A stretch of 64,000 nt of DNA from NORP23 sp050302475 (GTDB taxonomy: Bacteria > Pseudomonadota > Alphaproteobacteria > Rhodobacterales > Rhodobacteraceae): contig JBNLBF010000002.1 of the NCBI GenBank assembly GCA_050302475.1, forward strand, positions 62,001 to 126,000. Direction: 5' to 3'. Below are positions 31,769 to 40,795 of this stretch, piece by piece. Made by a program: the position numbers and the translations under genes. How positions within the stretch are numbered: the first letter of the stretch is position 1; every line of letters begins with the position of its first letter. The notes under the pieces are model-generated. The model saw only the letters and a program-made list of their open reading frames with translations. It did no database searches and was not told the origin of the DNA.

Positions 31769-33271
31769 TCAGCCCAACGTCGGCATAGTGAATTCCGGAT
31801 CAGTCCGTTGCCCTGTTGGCCAGCGCGTCGTGGTGGTTTTGATCCGGGTATAGAAACGAACCCCCTCCATCCCGTGCATGTGATGTTCCCCGAAGATGGA
31901 GGCTTTCCAACCGCCAAAACTGTGAAACGCCATCGGAACAGGGATGGGCACATTGATCCCGATCATGCCAACTTCGACATCCTGGCTGAAACTCCGGGCA
32001 GTATCCCCGTCACGGGTAAAGATCGCCGTGCCATTCGCAAAACTGTGGCTGTGAACGACGTCCAGCGCCTCCTGATAGGAATTTTTGCGCACGATAGACA
32101 AAACAGGGCCGAAGATTTCATCCTTCCAGACGCTCATATCTTGCGTGACATTGTCCAACAATGTGCCGCCGATAAAATAGCCGTTTTCATATCCCTGCTG
32201 GGTCTGTTTGAAATCGCGACCATCAACGACGACCTTTGCGCCCTCGGCTTCGCCCTGATCGACATATCCAGAAACTTTCGCCAAATGCTGTTCGGTCACC
32301 AGCGGCCCCATATCGGCAGAACGATCCGTTGTTGGCCCGATCTTAAGCGCGTTGATTTTTGGTACCAGCTTTTCGATCAAGGCATCCGCCACAGCATCCG
32401 TTACCGGAACGGCCACAGAAATGGCCATGCAGCGCTCGCCCGCCGACCCAAAGGCCGCACCCATCAACGCATTCGCGGTCATGTCGAGATCAGCATCAGG
32501 CATAATAATTGCGTGGTTTTTCGCGCCACCCAAAGCTTGCACCCGTTTGCCATTCGCAGTGCCGGTTTGGTGAATATATCTGGCGATCGGTGTCGAGCCG
32601 ACAAAGCTGACCGCTTTGACATCGGGATTGTGCAGCAACGCATCAACGGCCTCCTTGTCGCCGTTAACAACATTGAAAACCCCGTCCGGCAATCCGGCTT
32701 CGGTCAACCATTCCGCCAGCAACAAGGCAGCGGACGGGACACGTTCGGACGGTTTTAAAATGAACGTATTTCCCGTCACAAGCGCCACAGGGAACATCCA
32801 CATCGGCACCATACAAGGGAAGTTGAACGGCGTTATGCCAGCAACAACGCCCAAAGACTGCCGGATATTATGGCTGTCCACACTGCCGCCAACATTTTCG
32901 GAAAACTCGCCCTTGAGGAAATGCGGTGCACCAATCGCAAACTCAACAACCTCGAACCCGCGCATGACTTCGCCGAGCGCATCATCATGGGTTTTACCAT
33001 GCTCTGCGGCCAAGGTTGTTGCCAGTATGTCGGCGCGTTCGGTTAGGATATTTTTAAACTTGTCGAGAATACGGGCGCGACGCAGTACTGGTGTTTTTGA
33101 CCATGCGGGCCAAGCGGATTTCGCAACCGCAACGGCGGCATCAACTTCTGCAGCGCTGGAAAGCGCGACGGTTTTGTCTGATGCGCCAACGGCGGGATTG
33201 AACACTGGCTGGCTGCGTCCTGAAACGCTCGCGATATATGATCCGTTTACGTAATTTCCGATTTCCGTCAT
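31769..33271 (-). CDS. mmsA: CoA-acylating methylmalonate-semialdehyde dehydrogenase
   Basis: MmsA converts methylmalonate or malonate semialdehyde to propionyl- or acetyl-CoA, in valine, inositol and beta-alanine breakdown. The 500-residue aldehyde dehydrogenase has the family block FNFPCMVPMWMFPVAL near 145, LGGAKNHAIIMPDADL near 255, and catalytic Cys in SAGERCMAIS near 285. GGGAG 8 bases before the ATG at 33271 sets the start; the frame is open to 33352, which would run into the divergent promoter. A LysR gene is divergent and probably regulates it. No mmsB is adjacent. Confidence 0.94.
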   Translation of the reverse strand: MTEIGNYVNGSYIASVSGRSQPVFNPAVGASDKTVALSSAAEVDAAVAVAKSAWPAWSKTPVLRRARILDKFKNILTERADILATTLAAEHGKTHDDALGEVMRGFEVVEFAIGAPHFLKGEFSENVGGSVDSHNIRQSLGVVAGITPFNFPCMVPMWMFPVALVTGNTFILKPSERVPSAALLLAEWLTEAGLPDGVFNVVNGDKEAVDALLHNPDVKAVSFVGSTPIARYIHQTGTANGKRVQALGGAKNHAIIMPDADLDMTANALMGAAFGSAGERCMAISVAVPVTDAVADALIEKLVPKINALKIGPTTDRSADMGPLVTEQHLAKVSGYVDQGEAEGAKVVVDGRDFKQTQQGYENGYFIGGTLLDNVTQDMSVWKDEIFGPVLSIVRKNSYQEALDVVHSHSFANGTAIFTRDGDTARSFSQDVEVGMIGINVPIPVPMAFHSFGGWKASIFGEHHMHGMEGVRFYTRIKTTTTRWPTGQRTDPEFTMPTLG

Positions 33272-33343
33272 GGTTTTCTCCCGTTGTTCACGGTTTGATA
33301 GGTCAACTTCGCTATTCATAAAAATACCTAATTGTGGTAATCT

Positions 33344-33363
33344 GTTATTCAAAATTGGATAAC
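33344..33363. promoter_or_regulatory. Candidate LysR-type operator between mmsA and the LysR gene
   Basis: GTTATTCAAAATTGGATAAC is an imperfect inverted repeat, 8 of 10 positions paired, and contains a T-N11-A core. It ends five bases before the LysR start codon, a place that fits autoregulation. No experimental motif is known to me. Confidence 0.4.
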
Positions 33364-33367
33364 TAAG

Positions 33368-34252
33368 ATGAATTGGGAAAATGCGAAATATTTCTTGGCG
33401 GTGGCGCGATCAGGGCAACTGCTTGGCGCTGCAGCACGGTTAAATGTCAGCCAAGCGACGCTTAGCCGTCGTATCTCCGCATTGGAGCGCGAGTTGGACT
33501 GCAAGCTGTTCGACCGCACGACAACCGGATCCGAGCTAACCGCAGACGGGCGCGCGATGCTTGAAGCCGCGGAACGCATCGAATCCGAATTTGAGCAGTT
33601 ACGCTCCTCCCGAACATCGCTGACCAGTCAGGTTTCCGGCACCGTGCGTATCGGTGCGCCGGATGGTTTCGGGGTCGCGTATCTGTCCGCAAAGATACAT
33701 CTGCTGACGCACCGACATCCGGATTTAAGGATTGAACTGGTGCCAGTTCCCCATAGTTTTTCGCTGTCACAACGCGAGGCGGACATCGCGATCCTTGTCG
33801 GCCGACCGGAGAAAGGGCGGTTGCGCGGAAAAAAGCTGGTCGACTTTTCGCTTGGTCTCTATGCCAGCCACTCCTATCTGACCGAACACGGCACGCCCGC
33901 AACGCTTGCTGACCTGAGACACCATACGCTTGTCGGATATGTCGAAGACCTTTTGTATTCCCGCGCGTTGAATTACTCTACCGAGCTTTGGAATGGTTGG
34001 GAGTCGACGCTGCAAATTTCCAGCTCACTTGGTCAGGTTCAGGCGATTTCGACAGGTGCGGGGATCGGTGTCTTACATGATTTTATGGCGACGGATGTCC
34101 CTGATTTGGTGCCAGTATTGCCAGCGCATAAAATCAAACGATCTTACTGGTGCGCTTGGCACGAGAGCCTGAAAGACTCCAAACGCATTTCTGTCGTCGT
34201 GAGTTTTCTTGACGAATTGATCCGTGAGGATAGTGGACTATTCTTCCACTAG
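33368..34252 (+). CDS. LysR-family transcriptional regulator
   Basis: The 294-residue protein has the LysR helix-turn-helix at residues 1-60 (FLAVARSGQLLGAAARLNVSQATLSRRISALERELDCKLFDR) and a substrate-binding domain (about 90-290) of the type with LRIELVPVPHSFSLSQREADIAILVGRPEKGRLRGKKL. It is divergent from mmsA, the usual target geometry. The inducer is unknown. Confidence 0.9.
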   Translation: MNWENAKYFLAVARSGQLLGAAARLNVSQATLSRRISALERELDCKLFDRTTTGSELTADGRAMLEAAERIESEFEQLRSSRTSLTSQVSGTVRIGAPDGFGVAYLSAKIHLLTHRHPDLRIELVPVPHSFSLSQREADIAILVGRPEKGRLRGKKLVDFSLGLYASHSYLTEHGTPATLADLRHHTLVGYVEDLLYSRALNYSTELWNGWESTLQISSSLGQVQAISTGAGIGVLHDFMATDVPDLVPVLPAHKIKRSYWCAWHESLKDSKRISVVVSFLDELIREDSGLFFH

Positions 34253-34272
34253 GCACCGCAATCCCATACCGC

Positions 34273-35055
34273 CTACGAAATTCTTGGATCGGCGTCCCGA
34301 AAAGATTTCACGGTGGCGCTGGCAACGCTTTCGACAAAACGGGCGTCTGATCCGACGGTCACCATGGAAAATCCGGTAGCGGCCATGCGAATGGCATAAG
34401 GCGTCGCGCCGCAATGCAAGGCACAGGGGATATTCTTGGCGTTGCAGCGATCTCGGATTTGTTCGATCAGGGCAACCATCTCCGGCTCTTCGCGATCAAA
34501 ACCGGGGGGAAACCCATGCGACAGGGACAGGTCCGCGGGGCCAATATAAATTCCGCCCAGCCCCGGCACCGACAAGATTTCATCTAGATTTTGTACAGCT
34601 TCGCTCGTCTCGATCATAGCAAACGGCACGATTTCAGCATTCGCCGCTTCAGTCGTGTAACCCGCGCGCGCCAGACGCGCACGAACCGGTCCAAAACTGC
34701 GATTTCCGGAGGGAGGATAACGACAGGCCGACACCAAGCGTTCGACATCCATAGCCGTATTGACCATCGGCGCGATGATCCCCAATGCCCCGGCGTCAAG
34801 CGCCCGCATAATCGCTGCTTCGTCCAACCACGGCACCCTAACGATGGGTGCCGCACCGGATTTTTCGATGACGGGCAAGATATTCAACAGATCACGGTAA
34901 TCCGCCGTACCGTGCTGCATATCAACAGTCAGCGCGTCCCATCCGGCGACGGCCATCGCCTCAGCAGACAGGATAGACGGCACCGCAATCCACCCGTTGA
35001 TCGCGGTGCGACCCTGTTCCCAGCAAAGGCGAAGCGGGTTTCTAAATCCGTCCAA
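34273..35055 (-). CDS. HpcH/HpaI-type aldolase, TTG start
   Basis: The 260-residue protein is a class II pyruvate aldolase of the HpcH/HpaI family: VDMQHGTADY near 45 with the catalytic-pair histidine, PIVRVPWLDEAAIMRALDAGALGIIAPMVN near 70-100, and metal/substrate block GGIYIGPADLSLSHG near 165. Family members cleave 2-keto-3-deoxy sugar acids or hydroxy-oxo acids into pyruvate and an aldehyde. The only start near the upstream stop is TTG at 35055, with GGGG 8 bases before it; the next ATG would remove 33 residues. It is the last gene of the plus-45 kb catabolic cluster, one base-group behind an aldehyde dehydrogenase that could oxidise its product. Confidence 0.85.
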   Translation of the reverse strand: MDGFRNPLRLCWEQGRTAINGWIAVPSILSAEAMAVAGWDALTVDMQHGTADYRDLLNILPVIEKSGAAPIVRVPWLDEAAIMRALDAGALGIIAPMVNTAMDVERLVSACRYPPSGNRSFGPVRARLARAGYTTEAANAEIVPFAMIETSEAVQNLDEILSVPGLGGIYIGPADLSLSHGFPPGFDREEPEMVALIEQIRDRCNAKNIPCALHCGATPYAIRMAATGFSMVTVGSDARFVESVASATVKSFRDADPRIS

Positions 35056-35058
35056 GGT

Positions 35059-36495
35059 TCAGCCCCACATCATATGGGTAAGCTTGGTATTCTGGTAATC
35101 CTTGATCGCCTCGCGCCCGCCTTCGCGCCCCATCCCGGAATGATCCATGCCGCCAAACGGTGCTTCGGCATGGGCAACCATAAAGGTATTCACACCGACC
35201 ATTCCCGCATGCAGACCGCGCGACAGGCGCTCGGCCTTGTCATGGCTACCCGTGAAGGAATAAGCCGCCAGCGCATAGGGTGTGCTGTTGGCTTTGGTGA
35301 TCGCCTCGTCGAAATCGCGAAAACGGGCGATGGGGGCAACGGGGCCAAAGGGTTCCTCTTGCATGATATCGGCGTGGTCTGGCACATCCATCAGGACCGT
35401 CGGTTCAAGGAAAAACCCGCTGTTGCGCCCTTCGGGGCGGCGGCCACCCGTCAGCAGGTCCGCACCTTTGCCAACGGCATCTTCAATCAGGCGCTCGACC
35501 TTGACGCGACCGGAGTCCAGCGTCATCGGACCCATGGTAGTTTTTGGGTCATCGCTATTGCCAACGACCAGGGCGCGGGCTTCTTCGACGAATTTTGCGG
35601 CGAACCGGTCGGCCACGCTATCTTCGACATAGAACCGGTTCGGCGCGATACAGACCTGTCCGGCGTTGCGATATTTGAACATGGCACATTGGACGGCAGC
35701 GGCTTCGACATCGCTATCGGCGCAAATCACCACCGGCGAATGGCCACCCAGTTCCATCGAACAACGTTTGACCGTCTCCGCCGCCTGCGCCATCAGCAAT
35801 TTACCGACACGGGTCGATCCGGTGAGGGAGATTTTGCGCACCTCCTCAGCCGCCATAATCGCGGGGGAGATGTCTTCGGCCAAACCAAACAGGAATTGCA
35901 CAACGCCCGCCGGTGCGCCGCCTGCTACGCACGCCTCCGCGATCAGGGTCGAGGTTAGCGGCACCTGTTCAGACGGACGCACGATAATTGGACAGCCTGC
36001 GGCCAGTGCCGGGGCGATTTTGCGGACCGGCAAATTGACTGGAAAATTCCATGCGGTGAAGGCTGCGCAAATGCCGACCGGTTCGGATTCGATAAGTAAC
36101 CGCCCCCCTTGTCGCGACGGGATTGTGTCGCTGAACAAACGCTCGGCCTCGCCCGCGTACCATGCGAATTGCTCCGCCGCCGCGCCAACCTCGCCAGCAG
36201 CTTGCGAGATCGGGCGCCCGATTTCATAGGAAAGCGCCTCGGCAATAGCCTCGGTGCGGGCGGCGAGTTCCAGCCCGATGGCACGCAAAATGCGGCCACG
36301 TTCCCAGCCGTGTACGGCGGACCAGGTTTTCAGCGCATCGCGCGCGTGGCTCAACGCTTCCTCGACATGTTCGGGGCCACAGGCGGGTTGCGACCACAAC
36401 ACCTCGCCCGTGCTGGGGCTGTGAACATTGATAGGATCGCGGTTCGTTTCCGTGCGGAACTCTCCGCCGATCAGGATTTTCGGTTGCTTGTCCAT
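35059..36495 (-). CDS. NAD(P)-dependent aldehyde dehydrogenase (succinate-semialdehyde type)
   Basis: The 478-residue enzyme has the aldehyde dehydrogenase core: FTAWNFPVNLPVRKIAPALAAG near 140, MELGGHSPVVI near 240, catalytic Cys in NAGQVCIAPNRFY near 275, and EEPFGPVAPIARF near 375. Nearest well-known types are GabD/AldA-like enzymes for short semialdehydes, lactaldehyde or glycolaldehyde. AAGGA 8 bases upstream supports the ATG at 36495 rather than the frame opening at 36516. The 99 bases before it contain no clear promoter, so it is probably part of the Liv-type operon. Confidence 0.9.
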   Translation of the reverse strand: MDKQPKILIGGEFRTETNRDPINVHSPSTGEVLWSQPACGPEHVEEALSHARDALKTWSAVHGWERGRILRAIGLELAARTEAIAEALSYEIGRPISQAAGEVGAAAEQFAWYAGEAERLFSDTIPSRQGGRLLIESEPVGICAAFTAWNFPVNLPVRKIAPALAAGCPIIVRPSEQVPLTSTLIAEACVAGGAPAGVVQFLFGLAEDISPAIMAAEEVRKISLTGSTRVGKLLMAQAAETVKRCSMELGGHSPVVICADSDVEAAAVQCAMFKYRNAGQVCIAPNRFYVEDSVADRFAAKFVEEARALVVGNSDDPKTTMGPMTLDSGRVKVERLIEDAVGKGADLLTGGRRPEGRNSGFFLEPTVLMDVPDHADIMQEEPFGPVAPIARFRDFDEAITKANSTPYALAAYSFTGSHDKAERLSRGLHAGMVGVNTFMVAHAEAPFGGMDHSGMGREGGREAIKDYQNTKLTHMMWG

Positions 36496-36594
36496 ATTCT
36501 TCGTCCTTAGTTTCAAATCATGTCTGGCTCGGGGATCGATACCTAAAGCCGCGCAAATCTTCTTGGCTGAACCATCTGGCGGACCGCAATTTGT

Positions 36595-37416
36595 TCATTG
36601 TGACGCCGTAACTCCACCGTCGATATAGACAACCTGTCCCGTCATGTAATTTCCCGCAGGGGCGGCGAAGGCCATGATCTGGCCAACAACTTCTACGGGC
36701 TCGCCGATACGGCCCATCGGATTACGCTCCAGAATGAAATCGCGGAATTCTTTGCGTTCCAGATGATTCCGGATGCGGTCCGATTGGATGAAGGTCGGCG
36801 CTACGCCGTTGACGGTAATATTGTGCGGGGCGAGTTCCACCGCATGCTGTTTGACGAGCATCACCAACGCTCCCTTGGTCGCACAATAGGCCGAATATCC
36901 GCGTCCGCGCAGCGCCAATTGCGAGCGGACAGACAGCAAATGCACCTGCCGCCCCCCTTCGCCCCGCGCGATTTGGTCCCGTGCAACAGCCTGCGAAAGA
37001 AACATCGCGGATTTCAGATTGACCTGATAAACATCATCGAACACCTCTTCAGTGACATCCAACAGGGCCTGTTCACGCTGAATGCCGACACAGTTGACCA
37101 TAGTGTCAATTCCGCCAAGTTTTTCTATCACCTCTGACGTCGCCCTGTTGATCGAACCAACGTCGCGCGCATCAACATGCAGACCCATGGCGTCACCGCC
37201 TGATTTGCAGATCGCACTGGCCAGGGCATCGGCTTTTTCAAGGTTCGGACCAGCGATGGCAACACGTGCACCATGTCGGGCGAAGGCCCATGCAACCGCC
37301 TCGCCAATCGCGCCATATCCACCCGGAATGAACACGCGCGAGCCGCGCACGGTGAACAAATCATCCAGCGTATCCAGAGCAACATCGGGCGTCAGCGTTG
37401 AATTTGTATCAGTCAT
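36595..37416 (-). CDS. Short-chain dehydrogenase/reductase
   Basis: The 273-residue SDR has the glycine-rich block VFIPGGYGAIGEAVAWAFARHGARVAIAG near 30-58, NCVGIQ near 115, catalytic Ser in LLSVRSQLALRG and the YxxxK motif in YSAYCATKGAL near 178. C-terminal blocks (GRIGEPVEVVGQIMAFAAPAGNYMTGQVVYIDGG) are classical for gluconate-5-dehydrogenase-like or 3-oxoacyl-reductase-like SDRs. In this operon it probably oxidises a hydroxyl of the imported compound. It follows the Gfo/Idh gene by two bases. Confidence 0.87.
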   Translation of the reverse strand: MTDTNSTLTPDVALDTLDDLFTVRGSRVFIPGGYGAIGEAVAWAFARHGARVAIAGPNLEKADALASAICKSGGDAMGLHVDARDVGSINRATSEVIEKLGGIDTMVNCVGIQREQALLDVTEEVFDDVYQVNLKSAMFLSQAVARDQIARGEGGRQVHLLSVRSQLALRGRGYSAYCATKGALVMLVKQHAVELAPHNITVNGVAPTFIQSDRIRNHLERKEFRDFILERNPMGRIGEPVEVVGQIMAFAAPAGNYMTGQVVYIDGGVTASQ

Positions 37417-37418
37417 AT

Positions 37419-38444
37419 CTATGCAATCTCCACGCCTGCTGCCCGATAGACGCTTTCCATCAGTCTTAGCGTTTCAAGGTTATCAAGCCGATCAGTTTCA
37501 AACGGCGTTCCATTGGCCACACCCACCACAAAATTCGCCACGGCAATGTCGAAGCATTCCTGATAGCGGCCAAGCAGATCGACGGTTACGGTGGAACTGT
37601 CATCCCCCACGATGGACACGGTGTTGTAATCCATGACGATCGTGCCCTTGGTCCCTATGACCTCCAACCGATCGCCGTGCAAATCAGGATATCCCGGGGC
37701 GCAGATGCAGCCGTCCGCTGTTGCGATCAGACCGTCGACCCCCTCCATCAGGATTGATGCCGTATCTTCACCCGGCAAGCCATCGGCCAAGCGATTCAGA
37801 CGTGCAGCCACAACTTTTAGCGGACCGGCAATCGCGCGCAGAACGTCCAGATGGTGGATCATCGTTTCAAACACCAGATTGCGTTTGAACCCTTTCAAAT
37901 AAGGCTGACGTTCGACCAGAAACGGCTCCTGACCATCGCGCGGGCACAGGCCCTGACCGCGGCAGACAATACCGATATGGCGGACATCACCTATCCGGCC
38001 TTGGTCGATCCAGCCGCGTACCGTCATGTAATGCGGACGAAACCGGTAGTTTTCATGGATCATGAACCGCACGCGATCTGCTACGTCGGCGATCAGCGCC
38101 TCCGCCTCGGCGACCGTTTCGGTCATGGGTTTTTGCAGCATGACATGCACACCGTGATCCGCCGCCATACGGGTGACGGGCGCATGCGCCTGTACCGAGG
38201 CGGCAATATCAACCAGATCAAACCCGCCATCGGCGAACATCTCCGCAGGGTCGCTATAGACGCGATCAATCCCGAATTCTTTGGCGCGCGCCTCCGCTTT
38301 GGCGGGGTCAGTGTCACACACCACAACCACGGGAACACCCGCCGCCTGCCACGCGCGCAGATGGTACAAGCTGATCATGCCCGTCCCGACCAATGCTGCC
38401 CTAAGCTGATGTTTTCCCGCGTCAGTCATCATTGCCATATCCAT
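37419..38444 (-). CDS. Gfo/Idh/MocA-family oxidoreductase
   Basis: The 341-residue protein has an NAD(P)-binding N-terminal domain (GTGMISLYHLRAWQAAGV near 20) with a QKP version of the EKP substrate/cofactor motif in VMLQKPMTETV near 105, and an alpha/beta C-terminal domain. The family acts on inositols, sugars and their acids. It overlaps the cupin gene by 23 bases from the first ATG (38444); ATG at 38429 is an alternative. Substrate unknown. Confidence 0.87.
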   Translation of the reverse strand: MDMAMMTDAGKHQLRAALVGTGMISLYHLRAWQAAGVPVVVVCDTDPAKAEARAKEFGIDRVYSDPAEMFADGGFDLVDIAASVQAHAPVTRMAADHGVHVMLQKPMTETVAEAEALIADVADRVRFMIHENYRFRPHYMTVRGWIDQGRIGDVRHIGIVCRGQGLCPRDGQEPFLVERQPYLKGFKRNLVFETMIHHLDVLRAIAGPLKVVAARLNRLADGLPGEDTASILMEGVDGLIATADGCICAPGYPDLHGDRLEVIGTKGTIVMDYNTVSIVGDDSSTVTVDLLGRYQECFDIAVANFVVGVANGTPFETDRLDNLETLRLMESVYRAAGVEIA

Positions 38445-38736
38445 AAAGCCAGACTGAACCGTCCCGTGACGTCGTCTTCAGCGAATGCCACGTGTTGCGC
38501 GGGATCCACACCAGATCACCCGCGACGCAGTCAGCGGTTTCATCGCCCACCGTCACGGTCATCGCCCCCTCGGCAACCACCACAAATTCATCCGTTGCAT
38601 GGCGAAAATTATTCCATTCCTGCCCAAACCGGTCGCGAAACACGCCAAAGGTGAAATCGCGGGCGGTCCATTCCTTTTGCACCGCAGCGTGATCCACGGG
38701 CGTCGGATAAACCGCTTTTTCAAAGGTTTTCCTCAT
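38422..38736 (-). CDS. Small cupin-domain protein
   Basis: The 104-residue protein is a single cupin: motif 1 is RHATDEFVVVAEGAMTVTVG (about 46-65), motif 2 is AGDLVWIPRNTWHSL (about 72-86), giving a possible metal site from one or two His and Glu. Such proteins serve as isomerases, epimerases or sensors in sugar and sugar-acid pathways. It overlaps the upstream ABC-like gene as ATGA and the Gfo/Idh gene downstream, so all three are translationally coupled. Confidence 0.83.
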   Translation of the reverse strand: MRKTFEKAVYPTPVDHAAVQKEWTARDFTFGVFRDRFGQEWNNFRHATDEFVVVAEGAMTVTVGDETADCVAGDLVWIPRNTWHSLKTTSRDGSVWLYGYGNDD

Positions 38737-39353
38737 GCGGTTTCCTCCTCCAATAACAGCTTGCCGAGGTAGGTCCGCACCTCCTCCTTTTCGATCAGAC
38801 TGTCGTAGCTGTCATGCGTGGTCACGGTGCCGGTTTGGACGAAGATGAAGCGCTCGCAGATCTCCTGAAGGATTTCGAGGTGGAATTTCTCGTTCGGATG
38901 AACGCACAAAAACACTAGCCACCCCTCGGCGCGTAACTTACGAAAGAATTCCAGCATGAAGCCAATATAGCCGTCCTGCGTGTTGAATTGTGGTTCATCA
39001 AACAGATGGATCATCGGGTAATCAGACCCTGCCGGTTCCAACAACGCGTTGGGTTTCAGGCTGCGGAAGTGGCGGACCTGATAGGATTGGTGATAATGGA
39101 TCGCCAGCCGGTCGCGTTGATCGGTGCGTACCTGGTGAATGTTTTTGCCCTGCACCATGACGCTGCCACTGGTCGGATTGTTCGATCCGGTGATCAATTC
39201 GAACAGGGTTGTCTTCCCCGACCCGTTCGGCCCCATCATCCCAACAATCCCCGGCCCCTCGATGTTGAAATCGGCGCTGAGGCTAAAGGTAGGCGTGCGC
39301 GAAAACCGCCCCTTGGTATAAGTTTTTTCTAGGTTTTTGACCTCCAACATCAT
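38733..39353 (-). CDS. ABC-type ATPase lacking the signature (LSGGQ) subdomain
   Basis: The 206-residue protein has a normal start of an ABC ATPase: A-loop region EKTYTKGRFSR, Walker A GPNGSGKTT (about 40-48), and a Q-loop-like IHYHQSYQVRHF (about 84-95). Walker B MIHLFDEPQF (about 113-122) follows after only some 20 residues, so the helical subdomain with the LSGGQ signature is missing. A switch histidine is present in FLCVHPNEKF. It is third of the ATPases in a Liv-type operon that already has intact livG and livF. Dimerisation in the usual head-to-tail way would lack the signature contact. A regulatory or paired role is inference. Start ATG at 39353 or 39350. Confidence 0.75.
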   Translation of the reverse strand: MMLEVKNLEKTYTKGRFSRTPTFSLSADFNIEGPGIVGMMGPNGSGKTTLFELITGSNNPTSGSVMVQGKNIHQVRTDQRDRLAIHYHQSYQVRHFRSLKPNALLEPAGSDYPMIHLFDEPQFNTQDGYIGFMLEFFRKLRAEGWLVFLCVHPNEKFHLEILQEICERFIFVQTGTVTTHDSYDSLIEKEEVRTYLGKLLLEEETA

Positions 39354-39356
39354 CGC

Positions 39357-40052
39357 TTACATCCCAATCAGTCGCCGGCGGAGCGCAGCATCTTCCAAAA
39401 GTTCCTGCGCACTGCCTTCATGAATGATCATGCCGCGATCCATGACATAGGCACGGTCCGAAACCTCCAGCGCGGCAAGGGCATTTTGTTCGACCACCAA
39501 CGCCGAAATCCCTTCGGATTTTAACCGTTTGATCGTCTTCATAACGTCCTGAACGATTTTGGGTGCGAGGCCCTGACTGGGTTCATCGAACAGCACCAAT
39601 CCCGGCGATCCCAGCAACGCTCGCGAGATCGCAACCATCTGCATTTCGCCACCTGACAGGTTCTCGCAATCGCGCCCCATCAGATATTCGAGCGCCGAGA
39701 AAATACCGAACATTTCCTCCGTCTCCCACTGGCGATAGCGCGTTTTCTTTTTCGCAATCGACAAGTTGCGCGCGACCGTCAGCGTCGGGAAAATCCGGCG
39801 GTCATCCGGCACCCAGCCGATCCCTTTGCGCGCGATCTTATGGGTCGCCATGTGGGTGATATCGGCGTCATCAAATGCAATCGATCCGGTTCGCGCAGGC
39901 GTTAATCCCATGATGGATCGTATCGTCGTTGTCTTGCCCGCCCCGTTCGGCCCCAGAAGGGCAACAATTTCGCCGGGATTCACGGTCAAGGACGCGCCGA
40001 AAACGGCCTGCGTCTCACCGTAGAAAACCTCGATGTCCTTAATGTCCAGCAT
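39357..40052 (-). CDS. Branched-chain-type ABC transporter ATPase (LivF-like)
   Basis: The 231-residue ATPase has Walker A GPNGAGKTT near 38, signature NLSGGEMQMVAISRALL near 135, Walker B LVLFDEPSQGLAP, and a VEQNALAALEVSDRAYVMDRG block typical of LivF. The start ATG at 40052 shares its A with the stop of the livG-like gene (TGATG); a longer frame to 40088 overlaps livG. It energises the transporter with LivG. Confidence 0.92.
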   Translation of the reverse strand: MLDIKDIEVFYGETQAVFGASLTVNPGEIVALLGPNGAGKTTTIRSIMGLTPARTGSIAFDDADITHMATHKIARKGIGWVPDDRRIFPTLTVARNLSIAKKKTRYRQWETEEMFGIFSALEYLMGRDCENLSGGEMQMVAISRALLGSPGLVLFDEPSQGLAPKIVQDVMKTIKRLKSEGISALVVEQNALAALEVSDRAYVMDRGMIIHEGSAQELLEDAALRRRLIGM

Positions 40053-40795
40053 CAGGCAATCTCCCCCAAGGCGGAGCGTTGAACCCAACTGTTCGATTGC
40101 AGCTCTGACGGTGTCCCCTCAGCAATAACCTGCCCCCAGTGGATGACGGAGATTTTGTCGGCCAGCTCGAACAGGAACTGCATGTCATGTTCAATCAGCA
40201 CAATCGTGTAGCGTTCGCGCAATTGTTTGATCAGCGTGGATAGCTGGCGCGTGGCCTCGGCACCCAACCCTTGGGTCGGTTCGTCCAGAAACACAATGCG
40301 CGGTTTCGCGGCGAGGGCCACACCGATTTCCAGCGCCCGCCTTTGACCATAGGATAGCGATTTTGACGGCTCCCACGCGACATCCTGCAGACCAACCTGC
40401 GACAGGATTTCCATCGCTTCGTCCTCCAGCATTTTGTCCTTGAACACCGCGCGGATCATGTTCGCGCGCATGTCCCGAAATTCCGGCAGCGCGATCATGA
40501 TGTTTTCAATGACGGCACTGTCATCAAACAGGTTCATGATCTGAAAGCTACGTGAAATCCCCATGCGGGCGATGCGCTGCGGCGATATTCCGGTGATATC
40601 GCGCCCATCAAACGTCATCGTGCCACGGTTCGGCGCATAGCGACCGGTCAGGACGTTAAAACATGTCGTCTTACCCGCCCCGTTCGGCCCCATGATCCCG
40701 CTGATCTGCCCCTGTTCAAAATCAAGATCGATTTTCTCCAGAACAACGGACGAGCCGAACCTTTTGTGAATATTTCGCGCTTCGAAAAAGGCCAT
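40052..40795 (-). CDS. Branched-chain-type ABC transporter ATPase (LivG-like)
   Basis: The 247-residue ATPase has Walker A MGPNGAGKTT near 35, the LivG-type FQIMNLF Q-loop, signature SLSYGQRRALEIGVALA near 150, Walker B IVFLDEPTQGLG, and IVLIEHDMQFLFELADKISVIHWGQVIAEG. The signature reads SYGQ rather than SGGQ, as is usual in LivG. It overlaps the permease gene by one base at 40795. Confidence 0.92.
   Translation of the reverse strand: MAFFEARNIHKRFGSSVVLEKIDLDFEQGQISGIMGPNGAGKTTCFNVLTGRYAPNRGTMTFDGRDITGISPQRIARMGISRSFQIMNLFDDSAVIENIMIALPEFRDMRANMIRAVFKDKMLEDEAMEILSQVGLQDVAWEPSKSLSYGQRRALEIGVALAAKPRIVFLDEPTQGLGAEATRQLSTLIKQLRERYTIVLIEHDMQFLFELADKISVIHWGQVIAEGTPSELQSNSWVQRSALGEIA

Noticed and set aside
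34591..35958. 455-codon plus-strand frame opposite the aldolase and aldehyde dehydrogenase genes
   Set aside because: It is the complement of two well-supported genes, has shadow-like composition and no binding site.
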